64,000 nt of DNA, taken from NCBI GenBank assembly GCA_030522415.1, contig CM060121.1:16284142-16348141 (forward strand), given 5' to 3'. This stretch comes from Channallabes apus (taxonomy: Eukaryota > Chordata > Actinopteri > Siluriformes > Clariidae). Shown in pieces: positions 1 to 14,500 of this stretch. Position numbers and translations under genes: made by a program. The notes beneath the pieces were generated by a model. It worked only from the letters and a program-made list of their open reading frames with translations, ran no database searches and had not been told where the DNA came from. Numbering within the stretch: the stretch's first letter is position 1; the number at the start of each line of letters is the position of its first letter.

Positions 1-60
1 CTTGTAGGAAAACAGGGCAGCACAATAATATCACTGTTAATATTACTGCTATCGACTTGC

Positions 61-131
61 CTACAATGCCAACAATAAGAAGCTTCCCCAAAAACAACAA
101 GAAGTCTGTGACCTTGTCCAAGACAGCCACC
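61..131 (-). CDS. slc44a2: slc44a2 coding exon (residues ~589-613)
   Basis: Encodes [20 protein letters not shown] followed by GIVG, the start of a late transmembrane segment. The acceptor is TTTTAG at 132-133. No GT donor fits the protein end well. The exon most likely ends at the GC donor TAG/GCAAGT (GC at 60-59), leaving phase 1. This is the last exon in the window; the C terminus lies off the left edge. Confidence 0.85.
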
Positions 132-2537
132 CTAAAAGATCAAAAGAGTAAAAAAAAAAAATAAGCTCAAAAACAAAAATCAGCCATGACGATGGCTTTT
201 TATTAATTTATTATGCTTGATTTACTCACCGGATCACATTTCTCATCAAAAGGAAGAAGGCATCTCGGGCTGAAGTGCAGAAGTTTTTACCATAAATGGC
301 CACCTGAGGGAGCACAAAACTCTGTTTACATGTTGTTCTGGGATTAACAGAACACCACATCAAGTGTTTAAAACAAATATATAATGCGGAATAATATATT
401 TTCTATTAAACCGATTTAAAATAACCATCTTTACACCTCACCTCAAAACTGATTTTGAAATTTGAAGATATCCAATTTTTCAGCCTAATAAAACTAACAC
501 TAGCAAAGAAATCTAAATCAGGCTAGTTACTGTAACTGGGATTTCATTTTCTAAATTTTATGGTTTGTTAGGTCAAATTCACATTGATCGATTTATCTGT
601 AGCCAAAGACGTTTAAAAAATAATAATAAAAAAAAAAGCACCTTTACCACGAAGTTTGTTCATTACAAAAGCTGGTTAGCTAGCAGGCTTAGTGTTGAAA
701 TGAGGTGCCCAAAACTCAATACACTGCAACCTGTTTAAATTAATGTTTGAATAATAAGCTCTTTGAGACACTATATGTTATCACTACTGTGATTTCTATT
801 AGTTTGTAACTGTAAATGAATAAAACCATAAGTCAGATGAAACTAATAGCTAGGGGGAGGTGCATTATTTAGTTCAGCTGAAATGCAATAAAAACACCGG
901 CTTGAAAAAAGGTGATCACCACAGACCATGATGTAAGCGTTCCTGTTGATGAACTTGATAAATTTTTCCAGGCACCAGAAGCAACACTTGAGACAGCAGA
1001 GGAGGAACTTGGCAAATTTATTCTCTGCCACTGTCAAGACAAACCAGAAAATCTGACTAACACACAACTCATTAAAGTTCTGAAGAAACTCTACATTGTT
1101 TGCTTTTTAAATGATGACGAATAAAACTGATAAGATAAAAAAAACTAATTTAAAAAACAACAGAATGAAATGCTGATAAGGCTGAAGGGTACATCATGAA
1201 GGATTTGAAAGTGCTTTTGTTTTAACCTTTTAGTTTGTGGTCCAGATACTCCAACAGAACCCTGATGACCTGGATGATTGCCAAAATGAGAGAACCGAAT
1301 GCAAGAGACCCTGTGTGATACCTATAGACACCGATACATGCACACAAAATATAAATACATACAAAAACATCAATGTAGCTGTACTGTATTAAACAACATT
1401 TCTTCCTGGTTGCTACCTCTGACCCACTAGCCCTGCCCAGTCCCAAGGAATATAATTATTCCCAGTGTATCACAGAAATTTTAGTCAATAGGAAAAAAGG
1501 GATTGCCAAAATTCACATATTGAAAAAGATTATGTTCTGTGGAGAAAGAACTTCCCTATATTTTCCAGCATAGAAACACTCCATGAAGCACACTTCCTGT
1601 TACATAAATTTCTATGAAGAAAATGTCAGTTTTATAGATACACTAATGAGTTACTAGTACAGAGAAAGCCTACATACAGTACATCCAATTATACGTGACC
1701 ATATTAATGGGCCTGGCACCCCACAATTGTTTAAAAACAATAAAAAAAAAGTTTTTTTTAAACCTTTATGTAGTGTGGTGTGATGACCATAAGCACACTG
1801 AATACCACGGTGGCAAATTTTACACATTTTCTTACAATTGCTATTTGAAGACTAACAAATCAATTAAACGTCAAATATTCATATTATGAATTAATATCTC
1901 CTCAGTTTTAGTTAAGCAGTACTATCAAACTATTTATTACAAGAGACCAATTAAAGAACCAAAAATTGTTTAAACAAATTTTAATTAAAACCAAGGCTGT
2001 TAAATACTGCTCTAGTCTGTCTTTATTCAAAAACAGTGTCAAAAAAAAAAATACCCGTCCTATATTGCACATCACCCGAACTGCCAGTGTCCCCTTATGA
2101 TTCAATGTAATACATATATGAGTAAACTATGCAAAACAAAGTTTAATAATTTAATACTAGTTAAATTAAATACATATGATTAATTATATTCCTAGAGAAG
2201 ACATTTGCATCCATGTGATTTATCTAGAACCTACTAAAAACATACATGCCCATTTAAAAAAAAAAAAAAATTAGCTCAAGTTCATCATCCAACCAGCTCT
2301 AAGCATGACAGACTCTACACAAGAGAGATTATCAAACGCTGTGTTAATGGTTGTGGTAAAGAGTGATTAACATTTCAGTCCAAAATCTCCTATAGGTGTT
2401 TAACTGGGTTGAGCACTGATGACTACAAAAGTTCATAACCTATGATATAAATGACTTCCATTATTAAACGAGACCAAATTAATCCTCATGTCCTGATAGA
2501 GATCTTCATTTCCTCATACGATGAAGCGGATTAATAT

Positions 2538-2568
<31 letters not shown>

Positions 2569-5500
2569 AAGTGCTATAACAGGACAAGTAGAGCCAGATC
2601 CTGGATAATACTTCTCACGGTATATTAAAGCCAATGATTTTCTTTTAAGTAGTCTGCTATTTGTTTAAATCAGGATTCACAAGTGTAAGACCAACAAAGC
2701 CATTAGTGCCCAAGTCAGAATACCAGCTGGACTACAAGGCAAACCAAACAGAATCCTGTAAATGTTTTATTTTATTACTATTTATAGACTTGGGGGAGGA
2801 CATTCTCACACTCAGTCACATACCTGAGAGCTCTGCCAAGTGAGGCAAACACTGGGCAGGTAGGCATATCGCGAGATTTGTTGAGCGCCCAGTAATAGGA
2901 AGCAAAGGCACCGGCCAGAGTCATCTGACCCAAGGCGATCACAAAGTTGGCACACCAGAAAAAGAGGAAGACGTTGTAGAACTGTAGGAGGATAAGGTAC
3001 TTGTGGTAGGCAGATTCGCCGCCATAGAAAGCAAAAAGGCACTGAGAGTCTTGACACGCTTTCTTCATGTCAGAGACTGTGTAGTTCTGAAAAAAAAAAA
3101 AATAAATAAATAAAAATGGCATTAAGACTTAATAAAGGAGATTATATAAAAATCTTCAGGTACTTTTAGACATTTAGATGAATCCCTTCTAAACAAAACA
3201 AACAAACAAAAAAAAAAATCCATGCTTTTTGACCTCTGACCAATTTTTAGCTGTTAAGATTTTCCCCCTTATGTGACCTCGTATAAGAAGATACCGTCGC
3301 CAGGCTTGTTGCTCAGCTCCGAGAGACATCTTAGCTGAAGCAATACCTTAAACAATTTAGGGAAACTCAAGCTCTTGTAAATAGTAAATGGTGGAATCTT
3401 AAACTGATTCTATTTGATTTCTCTCCATTTGTACAATGTTAACTTGTTAACTTAGTCATGCACATGTTGCAGATCTTTCCTGCCAACACACCCAAACAGG
3501 AAAAGATAAATGAGCAATTTATTTGTCCATGTTTGTTTAGGTTTGATTTTTGATATGATAGCAATAAATGCATTAAACCAATGTTCAAAGCAAAGTCATA
3601 AATAGAATAAATTACATTGACATACATTTGGTGACAAAAATATCCATATTCAAGTCAAACCAAGACTTTTGATTGTGCAGAATAACTTCTCTATATTTCA
3701 CCAGTGAGTGTATACCATCAAGGCAATTTCCTGAGGAAACTAGTCCCATGACTGGACTGCCGGCTTCACATCTGAAATGCTGGACACCCAGGAACTCTTA
3801 ATGGTCCAACATGTTAAAACGTGGAAATGTGGAGCGAGGTCAGGACTATACAGGGGATGTGGCAATAACTCCCAGCCAAGTTCCTGTAATGTGCAAGTGG
3901 TGTTCAGTACAGTTACTGGTACAGTTTCCACAGACAGATACGCATTCTGCCTCTTTCACAAGCTGGCAACAAGTTATGCATCAATTTTTAAAAATTGGGT
4001 GTTCTACTCCCTGAATGGCGATGGGAACGCCTGCAGTGGGCTCCAAGCTAACTCAGCCGGGATCATTCAATGACGTACGGTCTTCTTTAAAATGTTTGCA
4101 CCATTCATATGTTCAACTATGGACAAGAGGTTTATTACTGACTACAAAATAAAAAAAAAAATAATCACGTTTATAATAGAGATGAACCGGTCGATCGGCT
4201 AGTGACCATAATTGACTGGTTTTCAGTTTGATTGGCCATGACCGTGATCGGCTGATCAGTCAGAAGTGCCGAAACAGAAATGTATTTTTATGGAATTACA
4301 TTATAAATAAACAACATGTTAAAAGGCTCTGATCAGCGTTTTTCTTCAAACTCTAAACTTTCGTTTAGAGTAGGGCTGGGCCGATAAACGTTTTTGAAAT
4401 CAAATAAATCGCGATTCGATATATCGATGAAAAGCTGGACATTTTTTGCTCGATATGGATTCATCTAAGAGCCAATCACACAGCAGAACAATACGACAAC
4501 AGCCAATCAGTGTGCAGCTTGCGCGTGCGGTGCAGGTCAAAGTCTACCGCACTTTGTGAAGCAAACTTGACACCAGGACGACAAAAAAAAATTAGTCTAA
4601 GCAGCGACGAAAGTGAATCTAATTTCGAGTTATTATCCAAAGATGTTGAAATTGTCGACAAAAAAAGGTAGCACGAACTCCGTTATATGAACGCATCACC
4701 CAAACGACCACACAAAGCATGAAAATGCGGGCCGATGCTATAGTGGGGCTGTACCAAAGCAGATATCGATCGTGTCGTCTTTCGTGGCCATTACACCTTA
4801 TGAAAGGTGTTCCAAAAGGAGCAAGGATATAACCAGGGCCGTTTCTAACTTTCTAGCGAAAGATATGATGCCCCTAAGCACACGAGGCTGAAGTTAGCTC
4901 CTTTTCGCAGCTTCTAATTAGTTTGGCTCCTTATTGTGCAGCGTCTCATTCTGCGGCTGAAGTTTAGCTCCTTATTCGCCTTGGTACTAACGGGAGTGTT
5001 CACGCTGGCGAAAGCTGCGCAGTATCAATAAAATGTTATTTTTGTGGCTTAAACCATTCTGGCCAAGCAAATATGAACTATACAACACCTAGCAGGTACC
5101 CAACTATATATTAAAAGTGAAATTGTCCTGGCCCAGATTGATAGTGGCTTAAGCATGCAATGACAACAAAAATGGAATGAATTATGCAGCTATGTCAGTT
5201 TACTGGGGCAGTGTGAAATAGCCTTCATTTAACTCTGAATTGTTGGATAAAAAGACAGCCCTAGTGTGTGTGGTCTAAATGTTTCTCATTATTGTTAAAA
5301 AGAATCTTGTGATGTATTACTATGTTTTGATATTTTTAATCACCACAAGTATTTTTTTTTTTAATAAAAATATTTGGCTTGTAAAGATTGAGCATGTGCC
5401 TATAGTATCTTAACTTTTAAGGCCAAATCTGTCATCGGTTTTTGTTAATAAACTATACTTTAAAATGTAATTTAATGAACCCTTAAATTTTTGTGGCTTC

Positions 5501-8500
5501 AGTCATTGTTGGGATACTCTTAAAGCTGGCCGCATTAACAGCTTATATCGAAATATACAGGTGTGTATATATATATACACATACACATATACACACACAC
5601 ATACATACATACAAACACACCGGTTTTATGTGATTTTTTTTATTGCGATTTACACTTGAACCACCACCTTATCGTGGTGGACGGGTTTGCTTGTCCCAAT
5701 GATCCTGGGAGCTATGTTGTCTGGGGCTTCATTCCCCTGGCAGGGTCACCCATGGCAATCTGGTCCTAGGTGAGGGAACAGACAGAGTGGTTCAGAAGAC
5801 CTCATATGACGAGTAAAACCCTTGGAAAACGTTTTCCCTCGCCCGGACGTGGGTCACCGGGGCCTCCCTCTTGAGCCAGGCCTGGAGGTGGGGCCCCGAT
5901 GGCGAGCGCCTGGTGGTCGGGCTTGCACCCATGGGGCCCGGCCGGGCGCAGCCCGAAGAGGCAACGTGGGTCCCCCTTCCCATGGGCTCACCACCTGTAG
6001 GAGGGGCCAAAAGAGGTCGGGTGCAGTGTGAGCTGGGTGGTGGCCGAAGACAGGGGCCTTGGCGGTCTGATCCTCGGCTGCAGAAGCTGGCTCTAGGGAC
6101 GTGGAATGTCACCTCTCTGACTGGGAAGGAGCCTGAGCTAGTGCGTGAGGTTGAGAAGTTCCGGCTAGATATAGTTGGACTCACCTCGACGCACAGCTTG
6201 GACTCTGGAACCAGTCTCCTTGAGAGGGGCTGGACTCTCTTCTACTCGAGTTGCCACCGGTGAGAGGCGATGAGCAGGTGTGGACATACTTATTGCCCCC
6301 CGGCTCGGGGCCTGTACATTGGGTTTCACCGCAGTGGACGAGAGGGTGGCCTCCCTCCGCCTTCGCGATATTTTCATATCATGAAAAGGTTCTCTAAATG
6401 AGCTATTAACCTAATCATCTGAATCAACTAATTAACTTTAAACACCTGCAAAAGATTCCTGAGGCTTTTAAAAACTCCCAGCCTGGTTCATTACTCAAAA
6501 CCGCAATCATGGGTAAGACTGCCGACCTGACTGCTGTCCAGAAGGCCATCATTGACACCCTCAAGCAAGAGGGTAAGAGAAATTTCTGAACGAATAGGCG
6601 GTTCCCAGAGTGCTGTATCAAGGCACCTCAGTGGGAAGTCTGTGGGAAGGAAAAAGTGTGGCAGAAAACTCTGCACAACCAGAAGAGGTGACCGGGCCCT
6701 GAGGAAGATTGTGGAGAAGGACCGATTCCAGACCTTAGGCGAAGCAGTGGACTGAGTCTGGAGTAGAAACATCCAGAGCCACAGTGTACAGGAAATGGGC
6801 TACAGGTTGCAAATTTTGCATGTCATTCGGAAATCAAGGTGCCAGAGTCTGGAGGAAGACTGGGGTAGAGGGAAAGTACTGTGGGTACTTGACACTGGAC
6901 TTCAGGCATTTTGGGAGACTTCATGCCAAAATGCCTGAAGTCCAGTGTCAAGTACCCAGTCAGTGATGGTCTGGGGTGCCATGTCAGCTGCTGGTGTTGG
7001 TCCACTGCGTTTTATCAAGGGCAGGGTCAATGTAGCTAGCTATCAGGAGATTTTGGAGCACTTCATGCTTCCATCTGCTGAAAAGCTTTATGGAGATGAT
7101 TTAATTTTTCTGCAAGACCTGGCACCTGCTCACAGTGCCAAAACCACTGGTAAATGGTTTACTGACCATGGTATTACTGTGCTCAATTGGCCTGCCAACT
7201 CTCCTGACCTGAACCCCATAGAGAATCTGTGGGATATTGAGTGCATAACTGAACAATTATTTGAAGGTTGACTTTTTTTGTATTAAAAACACTTTTCTTT
7301 TATTGGTCGGATGAAATATGCAAATTTTTTGAGATAGGGATTTTGGGTTTTCATGAGCTGTATGCCACAATCATCAATATTAAAACAATAAAAGGCTTGA
7401 ACAACTTCAGTTGTGTATAATGAATCTAAAACATATGAAAGTCTAATGTTTATCAGTACATTACAGAAAATAATGAACTTTATCACAATATGCTAATTTT
7501 TTGAGAAGGACCTTTATATCGTTATCGTTCAATATGGGCCAAAAATTTTCGATATTACTTTTTTGCCATATCGCCCAGCCCTATGTGAACATATTTACTG
7601 TACAAAACTTGTCAGTGAACTATGAGGGCAAAAACAACAAAAAAAATAAATAATCGTTCATTAATCGTAATCGAGTTAAAATGCTATTGAACATCCGTTT
7701 TATGTGATTTTTTTTCGGTAAAACATAAAAGTGTAAAGTGTACATTGGTGTTATGCGCTGAACAGCAGTTGGGAGTACCTGCACTTTTTGGGGTCTCTGG
7801 AGGGGGCGATAGAGAACGTCCCTCCTGGGGACTCCACCGTTCTTGTTGGGGGACTTCAATGCTCACGTGTGCAATGACAGTGAGACCTGGAAGGGCATGA
7901 TTGGGATAAACGGCCCCCCTGATCTGAACCAGAGCGGTGTTTTGTTATTGGACTTCTGTGCTCGTCACGGATTGTCCATAACAAACACCATGTTCAGGCA
8001 TAAGGGTGTCCATATGTGCACCTGGCACCAGTACAACCCTAGGCCGTAGTTCGATGATCAACTTTGTGGTCGTGTCGTCGGACTTGCGGCCACATGTCTT
8101 GGACACTCGGGTGAAGAGAGGGGCGGAGCTGTCAACTGATCACCAGGTGGTGAGTTGGCTTCGTTGGCGGGGTAGGATGCCGGTCAGGCCTGGTAGACCC
8201 AAACGTATTGTGAGGGTCTGCTGGGAACGTCTGGCAGGACGAGCTTCAACTCTCACCTCCGGCAAAGCTTCAACCACGTCCTGGGGGAGGTGGGGGACAT
8301 TGAGTCCGAATGGACTATGTTCTGCGCCTCCATTGTTGAGGCGGCCGACCAGAGCTGTGGCCGTAAGGTGGTCGGTGCCTGTCGCGGTGGCAACCCAAGC
8401 CAACCCGTGGTGGACACCAGCGGTGAGGGATGCCATCAAGCTAAAGGAGACTTACCGGGCCTTTTTGGCTGGTGGCACTCCGGAGGCAGCTGATGGGTAC

Positions 8501-11500
8501 CGGCAGGCCAAGCGGAATACAGCTTCGGTGGTTTCTGAGGCAAAAACCCGGGCGTGGGAGGAGTTTGGGGAGGCTCCAGACAGCTTCAAAAAGATTCTGG
8601 TCCACCATCCGGCATCTCAGGAGGGGAAAGCAGTGCACGGTCAACACAGTGTATAGTGGAGATGGTGCGCTGCTGACCTCGACTCGGAACGTTGTGGGTC
8701 GGTTGGGGGGAGTACGTCGAAGACCTCCTTAATTCTGTCTGGGGACATAGAGGTGGACTCTTCCATCTCTGGGGCCGAGGTGATCAAAAAGCTCCGTGGT
8801 GGCGGAGCCCCGGGGGTGGATGAGATCCGCCCCGAGTTCCTCAAGGCTCTGGATGTTGTAGGGCTGTCATGGTTGACACGTCTCTGCAACATTGCATGGA
8901 CATCGAGGACAGTACATCTGGACTGGCAAACCGGGGTGGTGGTCCCCCTCTTCAAGAAGGGGGACCGGAGAGTGTGTTCCAACTACAGAGGGATCACACT
9001 CCTCAGCCTCCCAGGGAAAGTCTATTCAGGGGTCCTGGAAAGGAGGGTCCGTCGGATAGTCGAACCTCGGATTCAGGAGGAGCAGTGTGGTTTTCGTCCA
9101 AGTCGCGGAACAGTGGACCAGCTCTACACCCTTAGCAGCGTCCTGGGAGTTTGCCCAACCAGTCTACATGTGCTTTGTGGACTTGGAGAAGGCATTCGAC
9201 CTTGTCCCTCAGGGAGTCCTGTGGGGGGTACTCCGGGAGTATGGGATATCAGAATCCCTGTTAAGGGCTGTCCGGTCCCTGTACAACCGGTGTCGGAGCT
9301 TGGTCCGCATTGCCGGTAGTAAGTCGGACCTGTTTCCGGTGAGAGTAGGACTCCGACAGGGCTGCCCTGTGTCACCGATCCTGTTCATAATTTTTATAGA
9401 CAGGATTTCTAGGCGCAGCCAGGGCGTTGAGGGGGTACAGTTTGGTGGGCTAAGGATTGGGTCACTGCTTTTTGCAGATGACGTTGTTCTGTTGGCCTCA
9501 TTATCCTGCAACCTACAGCTCTCACTGGATCGGTTCGCAGCCGAGTGTGAAGTGGCTGGGATGAGAATCAGCACCTCCAAATCTGAGGCCATGGTCCTCA
9601 GCCGGAAAAGGGTGAAGTGCCCTCTCAGGGTTGGGAGTAAGATCCTGCCCCAAGTGGAAGAGTTTAAGTATCTCGGGGTCTTGTTCACGAGTGCGGGTAA
9701 AATGGAACAGGAGATCGACAGGCAGATCGGGACAGCGTCTGCAGTGATGCGGCCTATGTATCGGTCCGTCATGGTGAAGGAGCTGAGCCAAAAGGCAAAG
9801 CTCTCAATTTACCGGTCGATCTACGTTCCTACACTCACCTATGGTCATGAGCTGTGGGTAGTGACCGAAAGAACAAGATCGCGAATACAAGCGGCCGAAA
9901 TTAGTTTCCTCCGTAGGGTATCTGTGCTCTCCCTTAGAGATTGGGTGAGAAGCTCAGTCATCCGGGAGGGGCTCAGAGTAGAGCCGCTGCTCCTCCGCAT
10001 CGAGAGGAGCCAAGGATGCCCCCTGGACGCCTCCCTTGTGAGGTGTTCCGGACACGCCCCACCGGAAAGAGACCCTGGGGAAGACCCAGGACACGCTGGA
10101 GGGACTATGTCTCTCGGCTGGCCTGGGAACGCCTTGGGATCCCCCCGGAAGAGCTGGAAGAAGTGGCCAGGGAGAGGGAAGTCTGGGCATCCCTGCTGAA
10201 GCTGCTGCCCCCGCGACCTCGGATAAGCGGAAGAAAATGGATGGATGGAGATAAAATGTCAATTAATGGAGATTTTGATTTAGGCCAAATCGCCCAGCCC
10301 TAGTTTAGAGTTTGCAAATTAGTTTCACACCTACTCATTACACACGCACACACAAAACTCAACATTAAAGGCAAATAGCCACAAGCTTTCTGTCAAATTG
10401 AGTTTTTGAGATTTTATCCGCAGACTATACACAATATTTACACATTTTCTCTTGTATGGTTAAATGAGGCGGCACGGTGGTGTATTGGTTAGCACTGTCG
10501 CCTTGCACCTCCAGGGTCCGGGTTCGATTCCCAGCCAGGCTCGATTCCCGTCTGTGTGTGCATGGAGTTTGCATGTTCTGCCCGTGCTTGGTGGGTTCCC
10601 TCGGGGTACTCCGGTTTCCTCCCACAGTGCAAAAGATATGCAAGTCAGGCTAACCGACATTGACAAATTGACCGTAGTGAATGTGTGTGTGTGATGTATT
10701 GGCACCCTGTCCAGGGTGTACCCTGCCTCATGCCATAACCTTCCTGGGACAGGCTCCAGGTCCCCGTGACCCAGGATAAAGCAGTATAGAAGATGGCAAT
10801 TAATTCACTCCTACCACTCACTCACTGTCAAGTGTGTTTAGAAATAATACTTGTGGCAGGTGACATATATGCTGCTCAGTTAAATGTTAAACTCTTGTAT
10901 TTAAATCTAGGTACTGAGATTGTATCGAGAGGTGACTCGTGATTCTCATCCCTTCTGTGCTGTCTTCTGTAAATGTAAAATCAGTTTTACGCCTTCATTT
11001 TCAACAAATTTTTATCACAAATCCCAGTTTGACTCGAACATCCCTTGTATTACAAAGGGCTAATTTAAAATCAAATGCAGCATCGATAACCTAAGGCCAT
11101 CCAACACCATTCATGGACTGAAACACTCACCGCAGGGTCACAGGTGTTCCTTGCATAGATGCAATCAGTCTGATTAAACACTTTGTACACTGCCTCATTG
11201 GATGTGGACAGGAAGCTGAACAAAGGGGTCAAGGTCTATTTGTAGCACTAGAATGGTACAATGATGGGTAAAACAAAAAACCATGGGGGGAGGGGGGGGG
11301 GGAGGGGGGCATTCAATGTTAAATGCATGTAAAAAAAAACAAATTATTCTAATTATTGAGATAATTTATATTGAAAACGATGTTCTTTGTACATTTTAAT
11401 GCAATACTAATGGATCTAACAGCATGTGTGCACGGGAACCAGGCTTGTGTCATCAGTGTAATGTGCTAGTTAGCTAGCCATCACTGGTAAAAGCCAACAA

Positions 11501-14500
11501 ATTAGCTAGCTTGAGATGCGCATCGGTATGGTATTATTGTTGTTACTTAACCAACATCACTGGAAGGTTTTTGCTTTTTACCCATTATGAAAAAAATATT
11601 TTGATGCATTTTTATTAGTTAACGTTAGGTAGCATTATCTTAGCAGCAGAGAGATGGTAGCTGTCTCAGCTGAGAGTACTGGCATGTTTAATGTAGAATA
11701 ATTTTTGCATGTTATTTATTTATTATTGTTCTAATTTGAATATTTTACTTCGAACATTAAATATGTCGAATATGTTCGCAAAGGAGTAGGAAGAAGTATA
11801 AACTAGGTCCTTAAACACAGACCATTCCATTTGTTTTATTAGTTCTTTTGCATGATATACAGTATGCTTTATTTATAGTTCGATGTTCAAGTGCCTTTTT
11901 CCCCCCTGAATTTCAACCGGATTATGCAGTTATTTCTCCTTATCTGAAAGGGGAAAAAAAGTGTCCAAGTTCTTTTTTGGTTGCAATTATTACACACATT
12001 TATACCTCCTAAAACATTTGAGTTGTTTACAATCCTAACAAAGAAATTTTAGCTTTTAGGTTTATCTATATATTTTTAACCAGTTACAAAACAAGCTAGC
12101 TTGTATTGTTTTGTTAAGGCAGATAAAGTTAGAAAAAAACATTACTCTAGTTTTATAGGCTATATTCATCGCCAAGATACTCTTCAATCTGTTGGCATTA
12201 TCAATCGTGATAGATATTGATCCATATTGAAAGATGGATATTTTACCCATATCGCCCAGGCCAAAGCGGGAAAACGCGTTAATCCACACATGAAGCATGT
12301 TTATGCGCATCAGGCGTCATAATCTTAACTACTCTTCATTTTAGGGTTAGACCCAACCCTCATCATCTGCCCTAATACGGTGGAACCTCGAATTGCAAGT
12401 AATGCGGTCTGCGAGTGTTCCACAAGATGAGCAAAGACTTAATAAATTTTGACATGGAAAACGAATAAGTCTTGTTACTGCTTTACGAGTACCGAGTATC
12501 ATGTATCACGCATGCGCTTCCTGTTTTGACGCTGAGCACACGCCTGGATTTATTTTTACTTTTTTTTTTTTTTTTAAGGTAAAGTGCAGGTTAATTTATT
12601 TTTACTTTATATTTTGTATGCGTTATTTTTATGCATTTATTTTTTTGGGTTGTGGAACGAATAATTTGAGTTATCATTTCTCATGGGAAAATTTTATTTG
12701 GTTTACAGGTGTTTTGGAATACGAGCCCGCTTCCAGAACAAATTATGCTTGTAATGCCAAGACAGCACTGACAAAATCCAAACTGTTCTCACATACTGTC
12801 AACCAGCTTGGTGCTCATGAAGCAAAAAAAAAAATTCCCCGATAGGGACTTGCATAAGACACAAAATTCATACAATCATGAGTATAGTTGAGGCAGAGCT
12901 GAAGGATACATAGCTGTGATGGCCCAGTATGCAATGACAATGCCGAGGAGAAGGAAGGTCAACAGAGGGTAAAACAGCGATGACATTACATGACCGATGG
13001 CCCTGTAAAACACAAGCGCTATGATCTTAGTTAATGGTGTGCACAATAAAATCGAAGCTGTACAACTATTACTATCTCGACTGTAGGTTCATTATCTAAA
13101 CAAAGTCACTCATTGCGTTGTGATTCATAAGAGATTAGATAAGGGCTTAAAACAACTCCACCCAATAACACCAAGATATATCCTTATAAAAAGAAGTGTT
13201 GGAAAGGGAACGGTCGTCCTCTTTTAAGCAGTAGGTGCATTTACTATCAGAATAACACTAATTCAACATTACACTGATGTTTTTACTAAATACAGAATTA
13301 TACCAAGGGGGTGGAAAAAAGAAGGGGAAAAAAAAAAAGCAGTGATTAGTATTTTCTGTAATGTACTGAAACATTAGACTTTAATATATTTTAGATTCAT
13401 TACATACAACTTAAGTAGTTCAAGCCTTTTATTGTTTTAATATTGATTATCGTGGCATACAGCTCAGGAAAACCCAAAATCCCCATCTCAAAAAATTAGC
13501 ATATCATGAAAAGCTTCTCTAAACGAGCTATTAACCTAATCATCTGAATCAACTAATTAACTCTAAACACCTGCAAAAGATTCCTGAGGCTTTTAAAAAC
13601 TCCCAGCCTGGTTCATTACTCAAAACCACAATCATGGGTAAGACTGCCGACCTGACTGCTGTCCAGAAGGCCATCATTGACACCCTCAAGCAAGAGGGTA
13701 AGACACAAACAAATTTCTGAACGAATAGGCTGTTCCCAGAGTGCTGTATCAAGGCACCTCAGTGGGAAGTCTGTGGGAAGGAAAAAGTGTGGCAGAAAAC
13801 GCTGCACAACGAAAAGAGGTGACCTTGGGGGACCTGCGGAAGCAGTGGATTGAGTCTGGAGTAGAAACATCCAGAGCCACCGCGTACAGGCGTGTGCAGG
13901 AAATGGGCTACAGGTTGCAAATTTTGCATGTCATTCGGAAATCAAGGTGCCAGAGTCTGGAGGAAGACTGGGGAGAGGGAAATGCCAAAATGCCTGAAGT
14001 CCAGTGTCAAGTACCCACAGTCAGTGATGGTCTGGGGTGCCATGTCAGCTGCTGGTGTTGGTCCACTGTGTTTTATCAAGGGCAGGGTCAATGCAGCTAG
14101 CTATCAGGAGATTTTGGAGCACTTCATGCTTCCATCTGCTGAAAAGCTTTATGGAGATGAAGATTCCATTTTTCAGCACCACCTGGCACCTGCTCACAGT
14201 GCCAAAACCACTGGTAAATGGTTTACTGACCATGGTATTACTGTGCTCAATTGGCCTGCCAACTCTCCTGACCTGAACCCCATAGAGAATCTGTGGGATA
14301 TTGAGTGCATAACTGAACAATTATTTGAAGGTTGACTTTATGTATTAAAAACACTTGTTATTGGTCGGATGAAATATGCTAATTTTTTGAGATTTTGGGT
14401 TTTCATGAGCTGTATGCCACAATCATCAATATTAAAACAATAAAAGGCTTGAACTACTTCAGTTGTGTGTAATGAATCTAAAATATATGAAAGTCTAATG

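Larger units (their letters stand above)
4371..10302. mobile_element. hAT-superfamily element, defective, carrying nested insertions
   Basis: Terminal inverted repeats TAGGGCTGGGCCGAT (left) and ATCGCCCAGCCCTA (right) are flanked by a perfect 8-bp direct repeat GTTTAGAG (4363-4370 and 10303-10310). An 8-bp target duplication is the hAT hallmark. The hAT's own sequence is limited to about 4371-5652 and 10248-10302. The middle is a Rex3-like LINE, itself interrupted. The element lies in an slc44a2 intron. Confidence 0.85.

Noticed and set aside
912..1124. Plus-strand open frame of 70 codons
   Set aside because: It is the antisense shadow of the slc44a2 exon at 927-1030; the minus strand gives the conserved CTL2 protein.
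9209..9772. 187-codon minus-strand frame in the Rex3-like LINE
   Set aside because: Antisense of the reverse transcriptase; GC-rich sequence keeps antisense frames open. No family motif.
10466..10540. tRNA-like A and B boxes
   Set aside because: Part of a dispersed SINE present many times in the window, with no full cloverleaf or terminator in the right place.
11216..11235. Upstream AG (about 11231) as acceptor for the exon at 11131
   Set aside because: It gives a frame and residues that do not match the neighbour exon phase; the TTTGTTCAG site restores [11 protein letters not shown].
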